Shown here piece after piece: positions 57,345-64,000 of a DNA stretch of 64,000 bases. Under the pieces are notes generated by a model. The model did no database searches. It had not been told where the DNA came from and was given only the letters and a program-made list of their open reading frames with translations. Numbering within the stretch: the stretch's first letter is position 1; every line of letters starts with the position of its first letter. Origin of the DNA: Sphingomonas phyllosphaerae. GTDB taxonomy: Bacteria > Pseudomonadota > Alphaproteobacteria > Sphingomonadales > Sphingomonadaceae. The position numbers and the translations under genes are program-made. The DNA is taken from NCBI RefSeq assembly GCF_029623345.1, contig NZ_JAPYKH010000013.1, positions 56,266 through 120,265 on the forward strand, in the 5' to 3' direction.

Positions 57345-59217
57345 GCGCGCCGGGGCCGTTGGCAACGGCGCGGACGCGCACCCGGCCGAGCGCCCCCGGT
57401 CAGCGCGCCGGATCCCGCCGCGCTCGATCGGCGACCGCGGCATCATCGGCGATCTCGAAACCGCCGCGCTCGTCGCGCGCGACGGCACGATCGACTATCT
57501 GTGCTGGCCGTCGCTCGACAGCCCCACGATTTTCGCCGACTTGCTCGATGACGAGAAGGGCGGCGCCTTTTGGCTCGCGCCGCGCCTCGCCGACCCGCGC
57601 CGGCTGCAGCTCTATCTGCCCGACACCAACGTGCTGGTGACCCGCTGGATGGCGGAGGAGGGTAGCGCCGAGGTGATCGACCTCATGCCCCATCCCGACG
57701 CGGTCGGGACGCTCGGCGCGCGCTGCCTGCTCCGTCGCGTGACCGTCACGCAGGGGACGGTCGGCTTCGACGCGCGCTGCGCACCGCGCTTCGACTATGC
57801 GCGCGAGGTCCCGCGGGTGGAGGGCGAGGACCGAAGTGCGCGCTTCGCCGGAGCAGACCTCGCGCTGCGCCTCCACGCCTCGATGCCGCTCGTCGTCGGC
57901 GACGGAGCGGGCGGTGTGACCGCCGACTTCACGCTGGCAGCGGGCGACAGCGCCTGGTTCGTGCTCGGCGACGACTCGCTCGCCCGCCCCGACGCGGCAT
58001 CGATAGAGGCCGCGATCGCGGCGACCGCACAGGCGTGGCGCCACTGGCTCGGCCACGCCAGCTACAAGGGGCGGTGGCGCGAGCAGGTGCTGCGCTCGGC
58101 GCTGGCGCTCAAGCTGCTGACCTCGGCACGGCACGGCTCGATCGCGGCGGCAGCGACCTTTGCGCTGCCCGAGGCGACCGGCGCGGGGCGCAACTGGGAC
58201 TATCGCGCGACCTGGATCCGCGACGCATCGTTCACGGTCTACGCCTTCATGCGGCTGGGTTTCGTCGATGAGGCCGAGCATTTCCGCCGCTGGGCCGGCG
58301 AGCGCGTGATGCACGCCGACCGGGAGCATCCGATCCGCGTGATGTACGCGATCGATGGATCGGAGGCGGCCGACGAGCGCGAACTCGACCATCTCGCCGG
58401 CCACGCCGGCAGCCGGCCGGTGCGGATCGGCAACGCCGCGCACGGCCAGACCCAGCTCGACATCTTCGGCGAGCTGCTCGACAGCACCTATCTCTCCAAC
58501 AAATATGGTGCAGCGATCAGCCACGCGGGCTGGCAGCACGTCCGCGGCATCGTCGATTTCGTCATCGCGCACTGGCAGGAGCCCGATGCGGGCATCTGGG
58601 AGATGCGCGGGCCGCCGCGCCACTTCCTCCATTCGCGCGTGATGTGCTGGGTGGCGCTCGATCGCGCCATCCGGCTCGCCAAGAAGCGCTCGCTGCCCGC
58701 GCCGCTGGTCGCCTGGGCCGAGGCGCGCGACGCGATCGTCGCGGACGTCTGGGCGCATTTCCGCCACCCCGCCCACGGCTATTTCGTCCAGGAGCGCGGC
58801 GGCACCGCGCTCGACGCCGCGCTGCTGATGATGCCGCTGGTGCGCTTCGTCTCCTCAACCGATCCGGTGTGGCTGAAGACGCTCGACGCGATCGGCGCGC
58901 AGCTGCGCGACGACGGGCTGGTCTATCGCTACCGCGACGATGACGGGCTGGAGGGCGGCGAGGGCGCTTTCACCACCTGCACCTTCTGGTACGCCGAGTG
59001 CCTCGCCCGCGCCGGTCGGCTGGATGAGGCGCAGCTGATGCTCGAAAAGGGCATCGCTTACGGCAACCACCTCGGCCTGTTCGCCGAGGAGCTGGATCGC
59101 CGCGGCGCGGCGCTGGGCAACTTTCCCCAGGCGCTGACGCATCTGGCCTTCATCAGCGCGGCCTATTTTCTCGATCGCCGGCTCGATCCCGGCTATCGGC
59201 CCAATTGGCAGCCGTGA
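57337..59217 (+). CDS. Glycoside hydrolase family 15 protein (glucoamylase/trehalase-like)
   Basis: 626 residues. N-terminal beta-sandwich starting RSIGDRGIIGDLETAALVARDGTIDYLCWPS, then the (alpha/alpha)6 barrel with NWDYRATWIRDASFTVYAF, HWQEPDAGIWEMRG (acid Glu) and the second Glu region in LFAEELD / GNFPQALTHLAFI. GH15 members of this group hydrolyse trehalose or alpha-glucans. No signal peptide, so cytoplasmic. Trehalose turnover in stress would fit the operon, as inference. Confidence 0.9.
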   Translation: MAERAGAVGNGADAHPAERPRSARRIPPRSIGDRGIIGDLETAALVARDGTIDYLCWPSLDSPTIFADLLDDEKGGAFWLAPRLADPRRLQLYLPDTNVLVTRWMAEEGSAEVIDLMPHPDAVGTLGARCLLRRVTVTQGTVGFDARCAPRFDYAREVPRVEGEDRSARFAGADLALRLHASMPLVVGDGAGGVTADFTLAAGDSAWFVLGDDSLARPDAASIEAAIAATAQAWRHWLGHASYKGRWREQVLRSALALKLLTSARHGSIAAAATFALPEATGAGRNWDYRATWIRDASFTVYAFMRLGFVDEAEHFRRWAGERVMHADREHPIRVMYAIDGSEAADERELDHLAGHAGSRPVRIGNAAHGQTQLDIFGELLDSTYLSNKYGAAISHAGWQHVRGIVDFVIAHWQEPDAGIWEMRGPPRHFLHSRVMCWVALDRAIRLAKKRSLPAPLVAWAEARDAIVADVWAHFRHPAHGYFVQERGGTALDAALLMMPLVRFVSSTDPVWLKTLDAIGAQLRDDGLVYRYRDDDGLEGGEGAFTTCTFWYAECLARAGRLDEAQLMLEKGIAYGNHLGLFAEELDRRGAALGNFPQALTHLAFISAAYFLDRRLDPGYRPNWQP

Positions 59218-59322
59218 GGGGGGCAGGCGGAGGCGCGCGACGAGTGAGGTCGCGCAAGCCCTTCCGGGCGGCAGATTGCGCGCCGGCCGGGACGGTCGGT
59301 TGTGCGGATTACAGTCGCCGTC

Positions 59323-59369
59323 CCTTCTTCCTCCGTCACCTCCCCTCGCGGGGATGAGGGAGGAAGACG
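59323..59369. terminator. Imperfect hairpin between GH15 and SleB-like genes
   Basis: CTTCCTCC...CTCCCC-tcgc-GGGG..GAGGGAGGAAG in the 218-bp convergent gap 59218-59435. It is close to the CCTCCCC repeat family, so may be both repeat and bidirectional terminator. Nothing else found in this gap. Confidence 0.45.
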
Positions 59370-59435
59370 GGTGAAGACAATCGACATCAACACCACCGCG
59401 CGTCAAAGCAACTCGTTGCCCTCAGCACCCCCCGC

Positions 59436-60107
59436 TCACGCCCGCACGTAGAACAGGTGCGTCCCCACCCGCGCGACCTTCACCAGCGAGTCGCGCCAGT
59501 ACGGCACCATCCAGTCGGTATGGTAATGCGTCGCCCGGCCGACCTCGGCGTCGACCTCGCCCGCCAGCGCGCGCCGCGCCATCCGCCGCGCACCGATCCA
59601 GCCGGCGCGGACGGGGCGGCGCCCGACCGAGCCGTCGCAGGTGAAGGAGAATTGGCAACCGGTGTCGCGCGCCGCGCCTTGGTAAACCACGCCGCACACG
59701 GTCTTGGGATAGCCCGGCGCGCGCACGCGGTTGAGCACCACCTGCATCACCGCGCGCTGGCCGCGGCGGTCGTCGCCCGCCTCGTACAGCGCCGCGGTGG
59801 CGAGACATTCGACCGCCTGCGCGCGCTCGGCCTCGCCGCCGCGGAGGCGGTAGCGCGGCGCGGCTCGGCGGCGCTCGGCATGGAGCGGGAAAGCGTCGTT
59901 TGAGGCCCGCGCGGCCTCGGCGCTCAGCCGCGCCGCCGCGCGGCGCGGCGCGCGCGGGTGCCAGCTGTCGAGCCAGCCGAGCGTCACCGCTGCGAGCGCA
60001 AAGGCGACGACGATCAGCGGCCACGTCAGCCACGTCCGCGCGCCGCGCCGACCGCGCCGACGCGCCGGCCGTCGCCGCGCGGAAGTACGGGAGCGTCGTT
60101 GCGCCAT
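59436..60107 (-). CDS. Cell wall hydrolase, SleB/CwlJ-like
   Basis: 223 residues. A very basic N-terminus and one membrane helix (TWLTWPLIVVAFALAAVTLGW) lead to a hydrolase-2 domain: ECLATAALYEAGDDRRGQRAVMQVVLNR with the catalytic Glu, VCGVVYQGAARDTGCQFSF and ATHYHTDWMVPYW. It is a lytic peptidoglycan hydrolase type; non-sporulating alphaproteobacteria use such proteins for wall remodelling. Anchored, with its domain in the periplasm. Confidence 0.88.
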   Translation of the reverse strand: MAQRRSRTSARRRPARRRGRRGARTWLTWPLIVVAFALAAVTLGWLDSWHPRAPRRAAARLSAEAARASNDAFPLHAERRRAAPRYRLRGGEAERAQAVECLATAALYEAGDDRRGQRAVMQVVLNRVRAPGYPKTVCGVVYQGAARDTGCQFSFTCDGSVGRRPVRAGWIGARRMARRALAGEVDAEVGRATHYHTDWMVPYWRDSLVKVARVGTHLFYVRA

Positions 60108-60161
60108 CGCCGCGCTGTACCGCGCCGCGCTGCGCCGGGGAAGTTGCTGACCGCGCGTCCG

Positions 60162-60707
60162 CTACCGACGGGTGAGATGCGCGACGAGGGCGTCGGCGGC
60201 GGCGCGGTCGCGGCCGAAGCAGATCAAGGACCGCCGCGCCACCTCGTGCGGGTCGAGGCGATACAGCAGCATTACGCGCCACGCGCGCCAACCACGCAGC
60301 GGCCGCACCGCCGCGATCTGCTCGGGGGTGAGCCGCACCGTGTGATCCGCGGTGGAGCGATCGACCAGCCACACGATCCGCCCTTCCGCGAGCGCGACCG
60401 CGCCGGGCCGCGCGCGACACCAGCGATGCGTGATCCTTGTCTCGCCGATGGCGGCGAGCTGCACTGCGAGCACGGCTGCGCGATGCCGATCGAGGCGACG
60501 CGCCAGGTACAGCAGCGTCGCGGCGAACGTCGCCAGGAGGGCCGCCGCGGGCGCGAGGCCGCGCGACAACGCCAGCAGTGACGCCGCGGCGGCCACGGCA
60601 GCGTAGGCGCGGCATCGACGCGGCCGGCCGTGGTCACCCTCGCCGGGGACGAGCGGCACCAATGCGGTCTCGTGGTCGGAGGGCGGCGCGGCGGGATGGA
60701 GCATCAT
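60162..60707 (-). CDS. Hypothetical membrane protein with two N-terminal spans
   Basis: 181 residues. Hydrophobic segments YAAVAAAASLLALSRGL and PAAALLATFAATLLYLA (about residues 35-66) precede a soluble C-terminal domain (EGRIVWLVDRSTADHTV, LTPEQIAAVRPLRGW, SLICFGRDRAAADALVAHL). No family recognised. The start is either of two adjacent ATGs (60707/60704), with GGATGGAGG almost touching. 54 bp upstream of the SleB-like gene in the same direction. Confidence 0.6.
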   Translation of the reverse strand: MMLHPAAPPSDHETALVPLVPGEGDHGRPRRCRAYAAVAAAASLLALSRGLAPAAALLATFAATLLYLARRLDRHRAAVLAVQLAAIGETRITHRWCRARPGAVALAEGRIVWLVDRSTADHTVRLTPEQIAAVRPLRGWRAWRVMLLYRLDPHEVARRSLICFGRDRAAADALVAHLTRR

Positions 60708-60779
60708 CCTCCATCCTAGCCGCGCCGCGGATCGTCGCCGGCGCGCGCTCGCCTGATCGGGTCGCGCCGCCGGGCCGGA

Positions 60780-61052
60780 TCAGGCCTTGACGTGCTGCGA
60801 GATGTACTTGTTCATCTCGAACATCGTCACTTTGTCACGGCCGAACACCTTCTTCAGCTTCTCGTCGGCGACGATCTCGCGCTTGTTCTCCGGGTTCTGC
60901 AGGTTGTTCGACTTGATATATTCCCACACCTTGCTGATCACCTGGCTGCGCGGCAGCTTTTCGTTGCCGACGATCGCGCCGAGCTCGGCCGAGGGCTGGA
61001 CGGGCGCGTGGATGCCGCCGGTCTTGCTGCCGGTGGTGGTGGTGGTCGCCAT
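60780..61052 (-). CDS. SWIB/MDM2 domain protein
   Basis: 90 residues. QPSAELGAIVGNEKLPRSQV, ISKVWEYIKSNNLQNPENKR and LKKVFGRDKVTMFEMNKYI form a complete SWIB fold. It is best known from eukaryotic SWI/SNF and MDM2, but small SWIB proteins occur in chlamydiae, plants and alphaproteobacteria, where they may be nucleoid-associated. Not connected to its neighbours. Confidence 0.93.
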   Translation of the reverse strand: MATTTTTGSKTGGIHAPVQPSAELGAIVGNEKLPRSQVISKVWEYIKSNNLQNPENKREIVADEKLKKVFGRDKVTMFEMNKYISQHVKA

Positions 61053-61180
61053 GGTCTTCCTTCCTGTTCGTGCCGGCCGACAGGGCCGGTCTGCGGAGAT
61101 TTCGCCGTCACGACGATGCGCGAGCGTAACGGTGCGCCGCGCACTGGATCGCCGTCGCCGCGCCGTCTAGGGGAAAAAGC

Positions 61181-61807
61181 ATGAGCGACGACACGCGACA
61201 CACGCCCGACGACGGCGACCTGGTGGCCGCCACGGGAAAGATCCCCGTCCCCGAGGAGGTGGCCGAGGCGGTGCGCACCCTGCTGCGCTGGGCCGGCGAC
61301 GACCCGACGCGCGAGGGACTGCGCGATACGCCGCAGCGCGTCGCACGCGCCTGGAGGGAATATTGCGCCGGCTATGCCGAGCATCCCGAGGTGCATCTCG
61401 CGCGCGTGTTCGAGGAGGTGGGCGGCTATGACGAGATCGTGCTGCTCAAGGACATTCCGTTCCAGTCGCACTGCGAACATCACATGGCGCCGATCATCGG
61501 CAAGGCACACATCGCCTATCTGCCGCGCGACCATGTCGTCGGCATCTCCAAGCTGGCGCGCGTGCTGCACGGCTTCGCACGGCGGCTCCAGGTGCAGGAG
61601 CGGCTCACCGCCGAGGTGGCGGATTGTATCTGGCACAATCTGCGTCCGCAGGGCGTCGCGGTGGTGATCGAGGCGAGCCACGCCTGCATGACCGCGCGCG
61701 GCGTGCGCACCCCCGGCGTGGCGATGGTGACGAGCCGGATGATGGGCGTGTTCCGCGACGATGATCGCAGCCGCAAGGAAGTGCTGGCGCTGATGGGTCT
61801 GTCGTGA
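61181..61807 (+). CDS. folE: GTP cyclohydrolase I (FolE)
   Basis: 208 residues. Zn ligands in [10 protein letters not shown] (Cys and His) and [13 protein letters not shown] (second Cys), with FAVR-region equivalent [24 protein letters not shown]. Makes dihydroneopterin triphosphate from GTP, first step of folate and pterin synthesis. ATG 61181 has GGGGA before it. Overlaps the next gene by 4 bp, forming a three-gene pterin operon. Confidence 0.97.
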   Translation: MSDDTRHTPDDGDLVAATGKIPVPEEVAEAVRTLLRWAGDDPTREGLRDTPQRVARAWREYCAGYAEHPEVHLARVFEEVGGYDEIVLLKDIPFQSHCEHHMAPIIGKAHIAYLPRDHVVGISKLARVLHGFARRLQVQERLTAEVADCIWHNLRPQGVAVVIEASHACMTARGVRTPGVAMVTSRMMGVFRDDDRSRKEVLALMGLS

Positions 61808-62553
61808 CCGCGCGGCGCGTGCTGGTGACTGGCGGCGCCAGGCGGCTGGGCGCCGCGATCGCGCGCGCCGTCGCCGCGGCGGGGCACGTGCCGGTGATCC
61901 ACTATGGCCGCTCGCGCGACGAGGCCGAGGCGCTCGCCGCCGAGCTGGGCGGCGCCGCGGTGCAGGGCGATCTCGCCGATACCGCCGGGCTGCGCGGCCT
62001 GCTCGATCGCGCGGGCGACGTCGATTCGCTCGTCAACAGCGCGTCGCAGTTCGACTATGACTCACCCGCCGCGATCGATCCGGCGCTGGCGGCGCGGCTC
62101 CACGCGGTCAACGCGGTCGCGCCGGCGGTGCTCGCCGCCGCTCTCGCCGAGCGAGACGGCGCGCGCGCGGTGGTCAACCTGCTCGACCAGAAGCTCGCCA
62201 ACCCCAACCCCGATTTCTTCAGCTACACGCTTTCCAAGGCGGCGCTGGCGAGCGCGACCGAGCTGATGGCGCAGGCGTTCGCGCCGCGCGTGCGCGTCAA
62301 CGCCGTCGCACCCGGGCTGACGCTGCCGAGCGGCGACCAGAGCGATGCCGCGTTCGACGCGGTCGCGCGCGCCAATCTGCTGCGCCGTCCGGTCGGTGCC
62401 GACAATGTCGCCGCCGCGGTGGTTTATCTGCTCGAGGCGGAGAGCGTCACCGGGCAGACGCTCTACGTCGACGCGGGCCAGCGTTTCTGCCGCAGCGACC
62501 GCGACGTCATGTTCACGAAAGGCGACCTGGGGAGCGGGCGCCGGCATGGCTGA
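61804..62553 (+). CDS. SDR oxidoreductase, FolM/pteridine reductase-like
   Basis: 249 residues, SDR fold: [28 protein letters not shown]; and [24 protein letters not shown], a segment characteristic of FolM/PTR1-like dihydropteridine reductases, with Tyr and Lys. Ends YVDAGQRF. It probably reduces dihydrofolate or dihydromonapterin. Operon position between folE and folB supports pterin metabolism. GTG overlaps folE; its end overlaps folB by 8 bp. Confidence 0.85.
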   Translation: MTARRVLVTGGARRLGAAIARAVAAAGHVPVIHYGRSRDEAEALAAELGGAAVQGDLADTAGLRGLLDRAGDVDSLVNSASQFDYDSPAAIDPALAARLHAVNAVAPAVLAAALAERDGARAVVNLLDQKLANPNPDFFSYTLSKAALASATELMAQAFAPRVRVNAVAPGLTLPSGDQSDAAFDAVARANLLRRPVGADNVAAAVVYLLEAESVTGQTLYVDAGQRFCRSDRDVMFTKGDLGSGRRHG

Positions 62554-62890
62554 GTTCACCACGCTGATCGAGGACATGGCGGTGGCGATGCGGCTCGGCA
62601 TCCACCCGCACGAGGCCGCGCCGCAGCGTGTGCTGCTGTCGGTGTGGCTGACCGTCGATTACCCCGGCGTACCCGCCGACACGATCGAGGCGGTGCTCGA
62701 CTATGACCGCGTGCATGACGGGATCCGCGCGCTGGCCGACGAGGGCTTCGCGCTGCAGGAGACGCTGGTCGAGCGGGTCGCCGCGCTGTGCCTCGCGGAT
62801 GCGCGCGTGCGGCAGGTGCGCGTCCGCTCGGTCAAGGCCGACGTGTACCCGGACGCGCGGGTCGGCTGCGAGATCGTGCGCCGGCGCTGA
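62546..62890 (+). CDS. folB: Dihydroneopterin aldolase (FolB/FolX family)
   Basis: 114 residues. IEDMAVAMRLGIHPHEAAPQ start, LDYDRVHDGIRALADEGFALQETLVERVAALCL with the catalytic-site Glu region, and VRVRSVKADVYPDA. FolB converts dihydroneopterin to 6-hydroxymethyl-dihydropterin; with a FolM-like partner it could also act as FolX (epimerase). ATG 62546 follows GGGGAG. Confidence 0.88.
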   Translation: MAEFTTLIEDMAVAMRLGIHPHEAAPQRVLLSVWLTVDYPGVPADTIEAVLDYDRVHDGIRALADEGFALQETLVERVAALCLADARVRQVRVRSVKADVYPDARVGCEIVRRR

Positions 62891-62931
62891 GGATCGACCC
62901 TCGTCGCAGCCGAGACACGCGTGCACTATCC

Positions 62932-62959
62932 CGTCATCCCGGCCCAAGGCGGGATGACG
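62932..62959. terminator. Repeat-type hairpin between convergent folB and MBL genes
   Basis: Perfect 10-bp arms CGTCATCCCG / CGGGATGACG with an 8-base loop, in the 93-bp gap. The arm sequence is the dispersed GTCATCCCG palindrome, here likely a bidirectional terminator. Confidence 0.6.
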
Positions 62960-62983
62960 AGCATTCACAGCAAAGCGCCCGGC

Positions 62984-63835
62984 TCAAAACACCGGACCCT
63001 CCCGCGCCGCAAGCAACTCGAACTCAACCGGGTCGTGCGCGCAGAACATGCGCACCTCGCCGGCATGATCCAGGGATAACCGCCGCAGCCGGCGCTGGTT
63101 GGCGAGGCGCGCGCTTCGATCGACCTCCATCAGTTTCTGGTATCCGCGCAGCCCCGGCGGGCAGTGATACTCCTCGCTGCCGACCTCGCCGCGGTAGAAA
63201 TAGGCGTCGCCGGCGTGGAGCAGCCACTCGCCGCCGTCCTCCTGGATCGCGACCCCGGCATGGCCCCAGGTATGGCCCGCCAGTGGCACCAGCAGGAGCT
63301 CGGGCGGCAGCCCCTCGAGCTGGCGCACCGCGTCGAAGCCGAACCAGGGCTCACCCCCGCCCGCGGCGTAGAGCCGCCAATTCTCCGCCTCATCCCATTG
63401 CTGCGGGCGATAGCGCCGCCGCCCGACGAAGGCGCCGCCGGCGCGCGCGTCCGCCACCTCGCGCTCGCGCGACAGCAGGTGGACCGCGGCGTTGGGAAAG
63501 TCCTCGATCCCGCCGGCATGGTCGAAGTCGAGGTGGGTCAACACGATGTGCCGCACGTCGGCGGGATCGAAGCCGCGCGCGATCACCTGGGCGCGCGCGG
63601 TCTCCTCGCCGCGTAGCTGCGGATGGCACAATTGGATGAAGAACTCGGCGAGGCGCTGGCGCGGCCGCGCCACGTCGCGCGTGCCATAGCCGGTGTCGAC
63701 CAGCACCAGCCCCGCCTCGCTCTCGATCAGCAGGCAGTGGCAGACGAGATGCGCGCGCGCGCCGGCGCTGGTGCCGTCGAACAGCGCGCCGCCGGCGGGG
63801 CAGCAGGTGCCGCAGTTGAGATGATGGACTCGCAT
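62984..63835 (-). CDS. MBL-fold metallo-hydrolase
   Basis: 283 residues. LVLVDTGYGTRDV, metal motif VLTHLDFDHAGGIEDFP, second His in LAGHTWGHAGVAI, Asp in LLHAGDAYFYRG and a terminal FCAHDPVEFELL. The domain layout resembles N-acyl homoserine lactonase-type MBL proteins, but the second position of the metal motif is Asp (H-L-D-F-D-H rather than H-x-H-x-D-H), so lactonase activity is doubtful. Its ATG shares one base with the stop of the upstream gene. Confidence 0.85.
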   Translation of the reverse strand: MRVHHLNCGTCCPAGGALFDGTSAGARAHLVCHCLLIESEAGLVLVDTGYGTRDVARPRQRLAEFFIQLCHPQLRGEETARAQVIARGFDPADVRHIVLTHLDFDHAGGIEDFPNAAVHLLSREREVADARAGGAFVGRRRYRPQQWDEAENWRLYAAGGGEPWFGFDAVRQLEGLPPELLLVPLAGHTWGHAGVAIQEDGGEWLLHAGDAYFYRGEVGSEEYHCPPGLRGYQKLMEVDRSARLANQRRLRRLSLDHAGEVRMFCAHDPVEFELLAAREGPVF

Positions 63836-64000
63836 CAGGCGACCTCGATCTCGGCCGCGCTCGGGTGCGCGACGGCGCGCGCGTGCGGCGCGAGGCGGCG
63901 GCGGGTGCGCTCGTCGATCGCGGGCCGCGCGATCCGCCAGGCGCGTGCGGTCAGCAACGCGCCGCCGGCCAACGCCAGCACGGCGGCGGCGCTCCAGCGC
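63835..64000 (-). CDS. C-terminal end of a membrane protein gene (partial, off window)
   Basis: A minus-strand frame enters at the window's right edge and ends at 63835-63837 (TGATG overlap with the MBL gene). The last ~54 residues begin with a hydrophobic segment SAAAVLALAGGALLTARAW and end with a basic, Arg/Ala-rich tail. Too little to identify; cotranscribed with the MBL gene. Confidence 0.6.
   Translation of the reverse strand, partial: RWSAAAVLALAGGALLTARAWRIARPAIDERTRRRLAPHARAVAHPSAAEIEVA

Noticed and set aside
62984..63835. Quorum-quenching lactonase assignment for the MBL-fold protein
   Set aside because: The metal motif has Asp at the second position instead of His and no other lactonase-specific residue is evident, so only the fold is claimed.

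Overview
The window is high-GC DNA from an alphaproteobacterium, most likely Sphingomonas or a close relative in the Sphingomonadaceae (inferred). The basis is very high GC, extensive stop/start overlaps of the GTGA and ATGA type, an NDUFA12-type complex I accessory subunit, a DUF2155 protein, a long Ala/Pro-tailed FtsL, an alphaproteobacterial LexA box (GAAC-N7-GAAC), and promoters of the general-stress sigma factor EcfG type. The DNA is a chromosomal backbone interrupted by one accessory island.

Layout. 1-5.5 kb: the end of an S9 peptidase; a three-gene signalling operon (HWE histidine kinase, single-domain receiver, Crp/Fnr regulator); and a convergent FMN-dependent alpha-hydroxy-acid oxidase. 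5.6-9.6 kb: the conserved tRNA-Trp / secE / nusG / rplK / rplA block on the minus strand, split by an oppositely oriented AraC-type regulator and by a small secreted protein gene. 9.6-16.9 kb: a GGDEF-EAL protein, a fatty acyl-AMP ligase, recX, a double cold-shock-domain protein, a DUF192 lipoprotein, NDUFA12 and a DUF2155 protein. 16.7-23 kb: aat and an orphan ParA, a lipoprotein, a Y-family polymerase with a LexA box, an esterase-like hydrolase, a DUF962 protein, cysK and a small membrane protein.

23.5-42.7 kb is a complete division and cell-wall (dcw) cluster: mraZ-rsmH-ftsL-ftsI-murE-murF-mraY-murD-ftsW-murG-murC-murB/ddl-ftsQ-ftsA-ftsZ. Most genes overlap by 4 bp. Three gaps hold palindromic interspersed elements. 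One of these, 136 bp long, removes the murB stop, so that murB and ddl form a single open frame. A 10-bp-periodic C-tract array precedes mraZ. dapB, nth, a small secreted protein and tRNA-Arg(CCG) follow.

45.0-54.0 kb is a roughly 9-kb island bounded by perfect 25-bp direct repeats, the left one overlapping the 3' end of tRNA-Arg(CCG). It is visibly richer in A/T and has looser gene packing. It carries a methyltransferase, three stand-alone receivers (one lacking the phospho-acceptor Asp), a Fis-type HTH protein, several very small genes, a YdcZ-like membrane protein, a CsbD stress protein behind an EcfG-type promoter, a GNAT acetyltransferase and a DUF2238 membrane protein. No integrase is visible.

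54.0-64 kb returns to backbone: a sulfite-oxidase-like molybdoenzyme, a uracil-DNA glycosylase family protein, an oxidoreductase/SDR/GH15 operon, a SleB-like hydrolase, a SWIB-domain protein, a folE/FolM-like/folB pterin operon, an MBL-fold hydrolase and the end of another membrane protein gene. No CRISPR array, rRNA, intact insertion sequence or replication origin was seen.
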